Source: Piscinibacter lacus
GTDB lineage: Bacteria; Pseudomonadota; Gammaproteobacteria; Burkholderiales; Burkholderiaceae_C
Assembly (NCBI RefSeq): GCF_016735685.1
Contig: NZ_JAERRA010000002.1
Coordinates: 645,288-709,287, forward strand
Direction: 5' to 3'
DNA: 64,000 nt
Position numbers and translations under genes: made by a program. Every line of letters begins with the position of its first letter. Within the stretch, counting starts at the first letter, position 1. The notes under the pieces were generated by a model that searched no databases, was not told the origin of the DNA, and was given only the letters and a program-made list of their open reading frames with translations. Positions 36,349 to 45,460 of this stretch are shown piece by piece.

Positions 36349-37508
36349 GCGCCGGCCTGCCGCCGCCGCGCCCGCCCGGCGCCCTGGGCGCGCTTGCCGT
36401 GCTGCTTGGCAAGGAGCTGCTGCGCCTGCGCCGCAACCCGGCCGCGCTGATGGCCGTGGGCCTGCTGGTGCTGATGAGCGTGCTGGTCAGCCTGGAGACG
36501 CGCAGCGGCCAGGCCCAGCAGCGCGCCGAGGCACGCTCGGCCCGGCTGCCCTGCTGGATCGTGCATCCGCCGGGCGATGCCTTCGCCGCCTACCTGCAAC
36601 GCCATGCCGGGCCGCGGCTGCCGGTGGAATTCGTCGCGCGCGATCAGCCGCAGGCCAGCGCCTACCCGCGCGGCCTGCCCTGCGCAGCCGAGATCGGCCC
36701 GGTGCAGGACCGCCAGGCCCAGGGCCTGAAGCCGCTGCGCCGCATCGTCTTCCGCCATGGCGAGGACCGCGCGCGCAGCGAGCAGCTTGCGCGCTGGGTG
36801 CTGTCGGGCCTGGCCGCCCAGGCCCTGGACGCGAATGTCGAGCAGGGCCTGCAACCCTTCCCCGCCGGCCATGCCCTGCCGCCGCCGGGCGGCCTGGCCA
36901 AGCTGGACCTGGGCAGCGGCCAGACCCGGGCCCTGGTCGGCACCATGCTGCTGTACTCGGCGCAGTTCTTCGTCGCCTGCGCGCTCTTCATCTCCTTTGC
37001 CGCGCACGAGCGCGAACGCGGCATCGCCCAGGCCGTGGCCTTGAGCCCGGTCGGCCCCGGCCTGACCCTGCTGGCCAAGTTCATCTTTCACCTGGGCCTG
37101 GCCGCGGCGGCCTGTGCGCTGATGCTGGCGGTGCTGGCGCCGCGCCTGCTGGGCAGCGGGCTGCTCTGGGGCATGTTGCTGCTGATGGGCCTGGGCCTGA
37201 GCGCGGTGGCCACCCTGGTGGTCAGCTTCAGCCGCAGCCAGACGGCGGCCAGCCTGGTCGGCTTCTGCTACCTGATGACGGTGGGCGCGGTCTTCGCGCT
37301 CTCGGGCAGCTTCCCGGCCTTCCAGGGCCTGCGCCTGCTGATGTTCGAGCACCATGCCCTGCAGGGCCTCAATGCCCTGCTCAGCCCGCGCGGGCCGGAG
37401 ACCGCGCTGCGCGTGATCGAGGGCCTGCTCGGCCTGGGCCTGACGGTGCCGCCGCTGCTGCTGGCCGCGGCCCTGGCCTGGAGCCGGCGCGGCTGGCGCC
37501 AGGCCTGA
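36345..37508 (+). CDS. ABC-2 type permease
   Basis: Inner-membrane permease of 387 residues. A first membrane segment (ALMAVGLLVLMSVLVSL) is followed by a periplasmic region of about 150 residues and then about five more hydrophobic segments, the standard ABC-2 (type V exporter, NatB-like) layout. It overlaps the ATPase gene by ATGA. A GC-rich hairpin with no T-run lies just after the stop. Confidence 0.88.
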   Translation: MSAGLPPPRPPGALGALAVLLGKELLRLRRNPAALMAVGLLVLMSVLVSLETRSGQAQQRAEARSARLPCWIVHPPGDAFAAYLQRHAGPRLPVEFVARDQPQASAYPRGLPCAAEIGPVQDRQAQGLKPLRRIVFRHGEDRARSEQLARWVLSGLAAQALDANVEQGLQPFPAGHALPPPGGLAKLDLGSGQTRALVGTMLLYSAQFFVACALFISFAAHERERGIAQAVALSPVGPGLTLLAKFIFHLGLAAAACALMLAVLAPRLLGSGLLWGMLLLMGLGLSAVATLVVSFSRSQTAASLVGFCYLMTVGAVFALSGSFPAFQGLRLLMFEHHALQGLNALLSPRGPETALRVIEGLLGLGLTVPPLLLAAALAWSRRGWRQA

Positions 37509-37520
37509 GGCGGTGTGAGG

Positions 37521-37536
37521 CCCCGGCTTGCCGGGG
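37521..37536 (+). terminator. Possible hairpin terminator after ABC permease
   Basis: Six-bp stem CCCCGG/CCGGGG with a CTTG tetraloop, 12 bp after the permease stop. It lacks a T-run, so it may be a transcript-stabilising hairpin rather than a true terminator. Confidence 0.35.
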
Positions 37537-37665
37537 TCGGCCGCCGAATACCGGACTGACACGGGCACGACACGCGGCTTTCACGGCCCGCCGCGACAGT
37601 GCGCGGCAGAAGCCTGTGCCCCCTCGCGGGGCGCAGCCCGTCTTGCCGTCCCCGGAATGCCCACC

Positions 37666-40600
37666 ATGTCCCGATTCGCCCGCCCGGCCCGCCCGCGGCT
37701 CGCCCCCCTGGCCCTGGCCCTCGCCGCCCTGCTGGGCGGCCCCGTGGCCGCCCAGAGCCTGCCCGCCCTGGTCATCAGCCAGGTCTATGGCGGCGGCGGC
37801 AACAGCGGCGCGACGCTGAACAAGGACTATGTCGAGATCTTCAACCGCGGCAGCAGCGCGGTCAGCCTGGAAGGCTGGTCGCTGCAATACGCCTCGTCCA
37901 CCGGCACCGGCAACTTCGCCAGCAACAGCCCGCTGGCCCTGCCCGGCGCGATGCTGCAACCCGGCCAGTACCTGCTGCTGAGCCTGGCCGGCGGCGCCAA
38001 CGGCGCGGCCCTGCCCACGCCGGACAAGGAAGGCACCATCGCCGCCGCCGCAGCCAATGGCAAGTTCGTGCTGGTGGCGCCCGACGCAAGCGGCACGGCC
38101 AGCGGCCTGGCCTGCAATGGCGGCAGCGCGGCCAGCAGCCCCTGCAATGCCGCCCAGCTCGCGCGCATTGCCGATGCGGTGGGCTATGGCAATGCCAACT
38201 ACTTCGAAGGCGGCGCCGCCGCCCCGGCGCTGAGCGCGACCCGCGCGGCCTTCCGCGCCATGGGCGGCTGCACCGACAGCAACCACAACGGCAACGACTT
38301 CACCGCCGCCCTGCCCGCGCCGCGCAACAGCGCCTCGCCGCTGAACCCCTGCAGCGTCACCCCGCCGCCGCTGAACCAGCCCATCGCGCCGGTCTGCATG
38401 GCCCTCAGCCTGGTCCAGGGCCAGGCCGGCAGCGCGGCCCAGACGGCGAGCGATCCGGACAGCGTGGTGAACGCCGTCCGCGTGGTCGGCAGCCTGCCGT
38501 CCGGCCTGAGCCTGGGCACGCTCACCCCGGCCACGGGCGAAGGCGGCACCGCCAGCGTCACCCTCAGCGCCTCGGCCAGCCTGGCCGCGGGCAGCTACCC
38601 GGTGGAGCTGAGCTGGTCCAACGACGAGAGCCAGACGGCGAACTGCACGGCCACCGTCACCGTCGAGGCGCCGGCCGCGGCGCTGACCCCGATCCCCAGC
38701 ATCCAGGGCACCGGCGCGCGCAGCCCGCTGGCGGGCCAGACGGTCAGCACCGAGGGCGTGGTGACCAAGGTGCTGAACAACGGCTTCTTCCTGCAAGACC
38801 CGGTCGGCGACGGCAACCCGCTCAGCTCGGACGGCGTCTTCGTCTTCACCAGCAGCGCCCCGACGGTGGTCGCCGGCGACCGCGTGCGGGTGAGCGGTTC
38901 GGTGATCGAGTTCGACGTGAGCGGCAGCGGCGCCAACCCGGCGGCCGAGGCCCGGCCGCTGACCGAGATCGGCGGCAGCCCGACGGTGGTCAAGCTGGGC
39001 ACGGCCGCGCTGCCGGCCCCCGTCGCCATCGACCTGGCCACCCAAGGTGGCGATCTGCTGGAGCGGGTCGAGGGCATGCTGGTCACCGTCGGCGGCCCGA
39101 TCACCGTCAGCCAGAACTTCTTCCTCGGCCGCTTCGGTCAGATGACCGTGGCCGCCGGCGATCGCGTGGAAACGCCGACCAACCGCCACCGCCCCGGCCC
39201 CGAGGCGCAGGCCCTGGCCGAATCCAATGCCCGCCGCACCCTGCTGCTGGACGACAGCAGCAGCCTGCAGAACCCCAACCCCATTCCCTACCTGGGCGAA
39301 GACGCCACCGTGCGCGCCGGCGACACCACGCCGCAACTCACCGGCGTGATCGACTTCGGCCTCTACACCGCCAGCACCACCGGCCTGTCGGGCTACCGCC
39401 TGCAGCCCACGGTGATGCCGGTTTTCAGCCGCGCCAACCCGCGCAGCAGCCAGCCGCCGGTCGTCGGCGGCAGCCACCGCGTGGCCAGCTTCAACCTGCT
39501 GAACTACTTCACCACCTTCACCAACGGCCGCACCGCCGACGGCGCCAGCGGCCAGGGTTGCAGCCTGGGCAGCTCGGTCAGCGCCGGCAACTGCCGCGGC
39601 GCGAGCAACCTGGACGAATTCAACCGCCAGCAGGCCAAGCTGGTCGCGGCGATCAAGGCCCTGGATGCCGATGTGCTGGGCCTGATCGAGTTGCAGAACA
39701 ACGGCATGACGGCAGTCAACCGCCTGGTCGATGCGCTCAACACCGAGCTGGGCGGCCCGGTCTATGCCGCCGTGGCCGATCCGGCCAGCGGCACCGGCAC
39801 CGATGCGATCAAGACGGCGCTGATCTACAAGCCGGCCCGGCTCGGCCCGGTGGGCGCCTCGCTCAGCGACCCCGCGGCGGTGCACAACCGGCCGCCGGTG
39901 GCGCAGACCTTCCAGACGGCCGCCGGCAGCCGCTTCACCGTGGTGGTCAACCACTTCAAGTCCAAGGGCTGCGACGGCGCGAGCGGGGCCGACCTGGACC
40001 AGGGCGACGGCCAGGGCTGCTTCAACGCGACCCGGGTGGCCCAGGCCCGCGCGCTGCTGGGCTTCATCAACCGCCTGCAGGCGGCCCGCAGCGATGTGCC
40101 GGCCACGCCCGAGCTGATGGTGCTGGGCGACCTGAATGCCTATGCCCAGGAAGACCCGATCGCCACCCTGCGCGCCGCCGGCCTGGTCGACGAGATCGGC
40201 CGCGACAAGGCCTTCGGCTACTCCTTCGTCTTCGATGGCGCCGCCGGCCGGCTCGACCATGCCCTGAGCACGCCGGCCCTGGCCGCCCGGGTGGTCAAGG
40301 CCGACGAGTGGGCGATCAATGCCGACGAGCCCTCGGTGCTGGACTACAACACCGAGTTCAAGCCCGACGACCGCTACAGCCCCACGCCCTTCCGCGCCTC
40401 GGACCACGACCCGGTCCTGGTCGGCCTGAACCTGGCGCCGGCCCTGGTGGCGACGGCGGCGCGCGGCAGCGTCAACGGCACGACCGGGGACGATGTGATC
40501 GTCGCCGGCCCGGGCGCCAACAGTGTGCAGGGCGGCCCGGGTGCCGATGTCTTCGTGATCCGCAACCTGCGCGAAGCCGGCGACACGGTGCTGGACTTCA

Positions 40601-40827
40601 CGCCCGGCGTGGACCGCATCGAGCTGGCCGAGCTGGTCGCCAGCCTGGGCCTGGGCGGGCACGACCTGCTCGCCAGCGGCCATGTGCTGCTGCAGGACAA
40701 CGCCCGCGGCCTGGGCCTGCTCTTCGATGCCGACGGCCGCGCCGGCCCGGCCCGCGCCAGCCTGCTGATGCTGCTGCCTGGCGTGAACAGCAGCCAGATC
40801 CAGCCGCGTCGCGACCTGGGCCTCTGA
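37666..40827 (+). CDS. ExeM/NucH-like extracellular nuclease with RTX-like C-terminus
   Basis: Predicted secreted endonuclease of 1053 residues. An N-terminal Sec signal ends near residue 30. A lamin-tail-like domain follows (LVISQVYGGGGNSGATLNKD), then a Cys-containing region, an OB-like domain with GVVTKVLNNGFFLQDP, and an endonuclease/exonuclease/phosphatase domain from ~605 with FNLLNYF, GLIELQNNG, VLGDLNAYAQEDP and ASDHDPVLVG. A short RTX-like calcium-binding stretch is at about 938-965 (GTTGDDVIVAGPGANSVQGG), then an acidic/hydrophobic tail. It could scavenge phosphate or degrade extracellular DNA. The RTX tail is usually a type I secretion feature. Confidence 0.9.
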   Translation: MSRFARPARPRLAPLALALAALLGGPVAAQSLPALVISQVYGGGGNSGATLNKDYVEIFNRGSSAVSLEGWSLQYASSTGTGNFASNSPLALPGAMLQPGQYLLLSLAGGANGAALPTPDKEGTIAAAAANGKFVLVAPDASGTASGLACNGGSAASSPCNAAQLARIADAVGYGNANYFEGGAAAPALSATRAAFRAMGGCTDSNHNGNDFTAALPAPRNSASPLNPCSVTPPPLNQPIAPVCMALSLVQGQAGSAAQTASDPDSVVNAVRVVGSLPSGLSLGTLTPATGEGGTASVTLSASASLAAGSYPVELSWSNDESQTANCTATVTVEAPAAALTPIPSIQGTGARSPLAGQTVSTEGVVTKVLNNGFFLQDPVGDGNPLSSDGVFVFTSSAPTVVAGDRVRVSGSVIEFDVSGSGANPAAEARPLTEIGGSPTVVKLGTAALPAPVAIDLATQGGDLLERVEGMLVTVGGPITVSQNFFLGRFGQMTVAAGDRVETPTNRHRPGPEAQALAESNARRTLLLDDSSSLQNPNPIPYLGEDATVRAGDTTPQLTGVIDFGLYTASTTGLSGYRLQPTVMPVFSRANPRSSQPPVVGGSHRVASFNLLNYFTTFTNGRTADGASGQGCSLGSSVSAGNCRGASNLDEFNRQQAKLVAAIKALDADVLGLIELQNNGMTAVNRLVDALNTELGGPVYAAVADPASGTGTDAIKTALIYKPARLGPVGASLSDPAAVHNRPPVAQTFQTAAGSRFTVVVNHFKSKGCDGASGADLDQGDGQGCFNATRVAQARALLGFINRLQAARSDVPATPELMVLGDLNAYAQEDPIATLRAAGLVDEIGRDKAFGYSFVFDGAAGRLDHALSTPALAARVVKADEWAINADEPSVLDYNTEFKPDDRYSPTPFRASDHDPVLVGLNLAPALVATAARGSVNGTTGDDVIVAGPGANSVQGGPGADVFVIRNLREAGDTVLDFTPGVDRIELAELVASLGLGGHDLLASGHVLLQDNARGLGLLFDADGRAGPARASLLMLLPGVNSSQIQPRRDLGL

Positions 40828-40869
40828 GCCCGGCCCGGCCGACCTTCACGCCCCTTTTCTTTCGCGCCG

Positions 40870-40890
40870 CCGCCGGAGCCCCTCCGGCGG
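40870..40890 (+). other. Hairpin between nuclease and PEP-CTERM genes
   Basis: Nine-bp perfect stem CCGCCGGAG/CTCCGGCGG with a CCC loop in the 84-bp gap. No T-run follows, so it may modulate read-through or mRNA stability. The SD of the next gene (GGAG) lies just downstream. Confidence 0.5.
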
Positions 40891-40911
40891 CCCGCCTTTC
40901 TGGAGTTGCCC

Positions 40912-41640
40912 ATGTTCATCCCCCGCCTGTCCGACCTGCGCCCTGCCGCCCTGCTGCTGGCCCTGGGCCTGGCCCTGCCGGCCGCCCAGGCCGCCCCGCT
41001 CAACGGCAGCTTCGAAGCCGGCCTGAATGGCTGGACGGTGCTGGGCGATGCCGCCGCCCTGGCCTCGCCCCTGGCCACCGAGGGCAGCCAGATCGCCTGG
41101 ATCGGCAATGCCTCGGCCAGCCTGGTCGACGATGCGACGCAGGCTGCCGGCGCGCTCAACCTCAGCGGCCTGGAGCCGCTGGCGGTGGGCCAGCCCGGCG
41201 GCCTGGAAGAGGGGCTGGGCCTGACGATCGGCGCGCTGGACCCGGATCCGGCCAACTTCATCTTCGCGATCGAGGGCTCGGCCCTGCTGCAGGACTTCGT
41301 CACCCTGGCGCCCACCGTGCTGCACTTCGACTGGGTGATCGACAGCGCCGACCCGCTGGCCGGCCAGGCCGACGGCGACCAGGCTTTCGTGCTGATCAAC
41401 GGCGTGCTCAGCACGCTCGGCGGCCCGGGCAGCGGCAGCTTCAGCACCGTGCTGGGCGCAGGCAACCATCGCCTGGCCTTCGGCGTGATCGACGTGCTCG
41501 ACCCCCTGGGCAGCACCCGCCTGGGCATCGATGCCGTGCGCCTGGCCGCTCCGGTGCCCGAGCCCAAGAGCTGGGCGCTGATGGCCGCGGGCCTTGCCGC
41601 GATCGGCTTCACCGCGCAGCGCCGCAGCCGCCGCCGCTGA
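40912..41640 (+). CDS. PEP-CTERM sorting domain protein
   Basis: Exported protein of 242 residues. A Sec signal ends around AQA at residue ~24. The middle part begins LNGSFEAGLNGWTVLGDAAA, a carbohydrate-binding-like beta-sandwich start typical of PEP-CTERM proteins. The C-terminus has VPEPKSWALMAAGLAAIGFT followed by QRRSRRR, a complete PEP-CTERM signal (PEP motif, hydrophobic span, Arg tail). These proteins are processed by exosortase and tied to extracellular matrix formation; no exosortase is in the window. Confidence 0.9.
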   Translation: MFIPRLSDLRPAALLLALGLALPAAQAAPLNGSFEAGLNGWTVLGDAAALASPLATEGSQIAWIGNASASLVDDATQAAGALNLSGLEPLAVGQPGGLEEGLGLTIGALDPDPANFIFAIEGSALLQDFVTLAPTVLHFDWVIDSADPLAGQADGDQAFVLINGVLSTLGGPGSGSFSTVLGAGNHRLAFGVIDVLDPLGSTRLGIDAVRLAAPVPEPKSWALMAAGLAAIGFTAQRRSRRR

Positions 41641-41731
41641 GCGCGGGCCGGCGGCGGCTGGCCCCGGCGGGCCGGGCTTCCGACAGAATCCCGGCCCATG
41701 GGCGGCCGGACGGCCGCCGCCGGAGACACCG

Positions 41732-42028
41732 ATGAGCGACGACTTCTTCGCCCCGCCCCCGTTCAGCGCCAGCTCCAGCGTCGAGCGCATCCGCCGCGCG
41801 CTGCGCGAGAAGCGCAGCCTGACCGAGCGCGGCGCGGCCCGGTTCGACTGGCGCGGCCAGCCGGCGGTGGAGATCGCGGTGGACGGCGCGGTGATCCGCG
41901 CGCGGGTGGCCAAGCACCCGATGCGCTCGAGCGACTGGCAGCTCCGCACCCTGAGCGATGGCGCCATGGTGCGGCACTGGATCGAGGACACGCTGCGCCA
42001 GGTCGAGCGCTGGTCCGACGAGGACTGA
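41732..42028 (+). CDS. Hypothetical protein, 98 residues
   Basis: I do not recognise this protein. It starts MSDDFFAPPPFSASSSVERI, has a basic middle (RRALREKRSLTERGAARFDW), a short beta-like region with AVEIAVDGAVIRARVAKHPM, and an amphipathic, acidic C-terminal helix ending in WSDED. No membrane segment or signal. Codon bias matches neighbouring genes, so it is likely real. It stands between the PEP-CTERM gene and the Bug receptor, both in the same direction, with 91 and 137 bp gaps. Confidence 0.6.
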   Translation: MSDDFFAPPPFSASSSVERIRRALREKRSLTERGAARFDWRGQPAVEIAVDGAVIRARVAKHPMRSSDWQLRTLSDGAMVRHWIEDTLRQVERWSDED

Positions 42029-42165
42029 AAGCGTGAACGAACCCGCGCCCGGGCGGCCCACCCCGGGCTTGGCCTTACGTAGTTCCCGTTGAACCGGCGC
42101 GCAGGCCGGCCCCTAGCATCGCGGCACCGCGGCCGGCAGAGGTCGCGCCTGACAAGGAGTTCGCG

Positions 42166-43134
42166 ATGAAGAAGCTGCTGATTGCCCTGAGTGCCACCCT
42201 GGCCGCCGGTGCCGCCCTGGCGGAGTACCCGGAAAAGCCCATCACCATCGTCGTGCCCTTCGCGGCCGGCGGCCCGACCGACAAGGTCGCCCGCGACCTG
42301 GCCGAAGCGCTGCGCAAGCCGCTGGGCGCCACGATCGTGATCGAGAACGTCGGCGGTGCCGGCGGCACCCTGGGCGCCGGCCGCGTGGCCAAGGCCGCCA
42401 ACGACGGCTACACCCTGCTGCTGCACCACATCGGCATGGCGACCGCGCCGGCCCTGTACCGCAACCTCAGCTACAAGGTGCAGGACGACTTCGAGTACCT
42501 CGGCCTGATCAACGAGGTGCCGATGACCCTGATCGGCAAGCCCACGCTGCCGGTGGCCACCTATGCCGAACTGGGCAAGTGGCTGGAGGCCAACAAGGGC
42601 AAGGTCAACCTGGCCAATGCCGGCCTGGGTTCGGCATCGCACCTCTGCGGCCTGATCTACCAGAGCACGGTCAAGATCGACATGACCACCGTGCCCTACA
42701 AGGGCACCGGCCCGGCCATGACCGACCTGATCGGCGGCCAGGTCGACCTGATGTGCGACCAGACCACCAACACCACCGCGCAGATCGAAGGCGGCAAGGT
42801 CAAGGCCTATGCCGTGACCACGCCGCAGCGCCTGAGCACGCCCTCGCTCAAGGGCCTGCCGACCCTGGACGAAGCCGGCCTGAAGGGCTTCAACGTCAGC
42901 ATCTGGCACGGCCTGTATGCGCCCAAGGGCACGCCCAAGGCGGTGCTGGACAAGGTCAATGCCGCACTGAAGGTGGCCCTGAAGGATGCCGAGTTCCAGA
43001 AGCGCGAAGAGGCGCTGGGTGCGGTCATCGTCACCGACAACCGCGTGAACCCGGCCGAGCACAAGGCCTTCGTCGCGGCCGAGATCGCCAAGTGGTCGCC
43101 GGTCATCAAGGCCGCCGGCCAGTACGCCGACTGA
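42166..43134 (+). CDS. Bug-family (TctC) tripartite tricarboxylate transporter receptor
   Basis: Periplasmic solute-binding protein of 322 residues. A Sec signal (MKKLLIALSATLAAGAALA) is followed by EYPEKPITIVVPFAAGGPTD, the Bug hallmark N-terminal strand and binding loop. Strong SD AAGGAG lies 9 bases upstream of ATG 42166. Bug proteins bind carboxylates, amino acids or other small molecules; the tctA/tctB membrane partners are not in the window, so it is an orphan receptor, as is common in Burkholderiales. Ligand not predictable. A bidirectional terminator follows. Confidence 0.93.
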   Translation: MKKLLIALSATLAAGAALAEYPEKPITIVVPFAAGGPTDKVARDLAEALRKPLGATIVIENVGGAGGTLGAGRVAKAANDGYTLLLHHIGMATAPALYRNLSYKVQDDFEYLGLINEVPMTLIGKPTLPVATYAELGKWLEANKGKVNLANAGLGSASHLCGLIYQSTVKIDMTTVPYKGTGPAMTDLIGGQVDLMCDQTTNTTAQIEGGKVKAYAVTTPQRLSTPSLKGLPTLDEAGLKGFNVSIWHGLYAPKGTPKAVLDKVNAALKVALKDAEFQKREEALGAVIVTDNRVNPAEHKAFVAAEIAKWSPVIKAAGQYAD

Positions 43135-43184
43135 TCGATCGTCCGCGTCCGGCGAGCCGCTCGGCCCGCCGGCCCCTGCCGGAT

Positions 43185-43216
43185 GCAAAAAGGCCACCCT
43201 CGGGTGGCCTTTTTGC
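43185..43216. terminator. Bidirectional intrinsic terminator (Bug receptor / purB)
   Basis: A long inverted repeat, GCAAAAAGGCCACCC / GGGTGGCCTTTTTGC, with A- and T-runs on the two sides, lies between the convergent Bug and purB genes. It can stop transcription from both directions. Confidence 0.9.
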
Positions 43217-43242
43217 TGGGGCTGCGGCGGCGGCCGCCGGCT

Positions 43243-44673
<1,431 letters not shown>

Positions 44674-44795
44674 TTAGGCGGCGCATCCCCCGGCCGGGCG
44701 TGGGCCCAGGGAGACAGCGGCGTCGGCTTGCCGTCAGGCTGAATGGCAGAATGAAATGGACCCTGGCATCCGCCATCGCCGCCCTCTGCCTTCCC

Positions 44796-45422
44796 ATGAA
44801 ACTGATCGGTTCCCTCACCAGCCCCTACGTCCGCAAAGTGCGTGTCGTGATGGCCGAGAAGAAGCTCGACTACAAGTTCGTGCAAGACAACGTCTGGGCC
44901 GAAGACAGCACGATCAGCGAAGCCAACCCCCTGGGCAAGGTGCCCTGCCTGGTGATGGAAGGGGGCGAAGCCATCTTCGATTCCCGCGTCATCGTCGAAT
45001 ACGTCGACACCCTGTCGCCGGTGGGCAAGCTGCTGCCCGCGGCCAGCCGCGAGCGCGTCGAGGTGCGCACCTGGGAAGCCCTGGCCGACGGCCTGCTCGA
45101 TGCCGCGGTGTCGGCCCGGCTGGAAGCCACCTGGCCCGGCCGCAGCGAGACCGAGCGCTCGCAAGCCTGGATCGACCGGCAGATGGGTAAGGTGCATGCG
45201 TCGCTCAAGGCCATGAGCCAGGGCCTGGGCGACCGGCCCTGGTGCATCGGCGGCAGCACCCACCTGGGCCTGGCCGACATCGCGGTCGGCTGCGCGCTGG
45301 GCTACCTCGATTTCCGCAATCCGGAAATCGACTGGCGCGACCGCCATCCCAACCTGGGCAAGCTCTTCGAGAAGCTGGCCCAGCGGCCAAGCTTCATCGA
45401 CACCGCGCCGCCGGCCGCCTGA
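44796..45422 (+). CDS. Glutathione S-transferase
   Basis: Cytosolic GST of 208 residues with an N-terminal thioredoxin-fold domain starting MKLIGSLTSPYVRKVRVVM, a cis-Pro loop GKVPCLVMEGG, and the EAIFDSRVIVEYVD glutathione-contact region; the C-terminal all-helical domain follows with LGLADIAVGCALGYLDFR. Ser/Thr or Cys at the catalytic position near TSPY is typical of bacterial groups. ATG 44796 is the canonical start; an in-frame ATG at 44751 would add 15 residues with no match to the family. Confidence 0.92.
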   Translation: MKLIGSLTSPYVRKVRVVMAEKKLDYKFVQDNVWAEDSTISEANPLGKVPCLVMEGGEAIFDSRVIVEYVDTLSPVGKLLPAASRERVEVRTWEALADGLLDAAVSARLEATWPGRSETERSQAWIDRQMGKVHASLKAMSQGLGDRPWCIGGSTHLGLADIAVGCALGYLDFRNPEIDWRDRHPNLGKLFEKLAQRPSFIDTAPPAA

Positions 45423-45460
45423 TCCGCCGGCACCGCGCCCCGGCGCGGCATGCGGCTTGT

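Noticed and set aside
37381..40683. Open frame of 1100 codons antisense to the nuclease gene
   Set aside because: High GC content keeps antisense frames open; the translation is Gly/Ala/Arg/His-rich with no domain, while the sense frame has a full domain series.
42089..42119. Possible promoter for the Bug receptor (TTGAAC and TAGCAT)
   Set aside because: The spacer is 19 bp and each element matches only 4 of 6 bases, too weak to report as a feature.
44751..44795. Upstream in-frame start for the GST gene
   Set aside because: It would add 15 residues that the family does not have.
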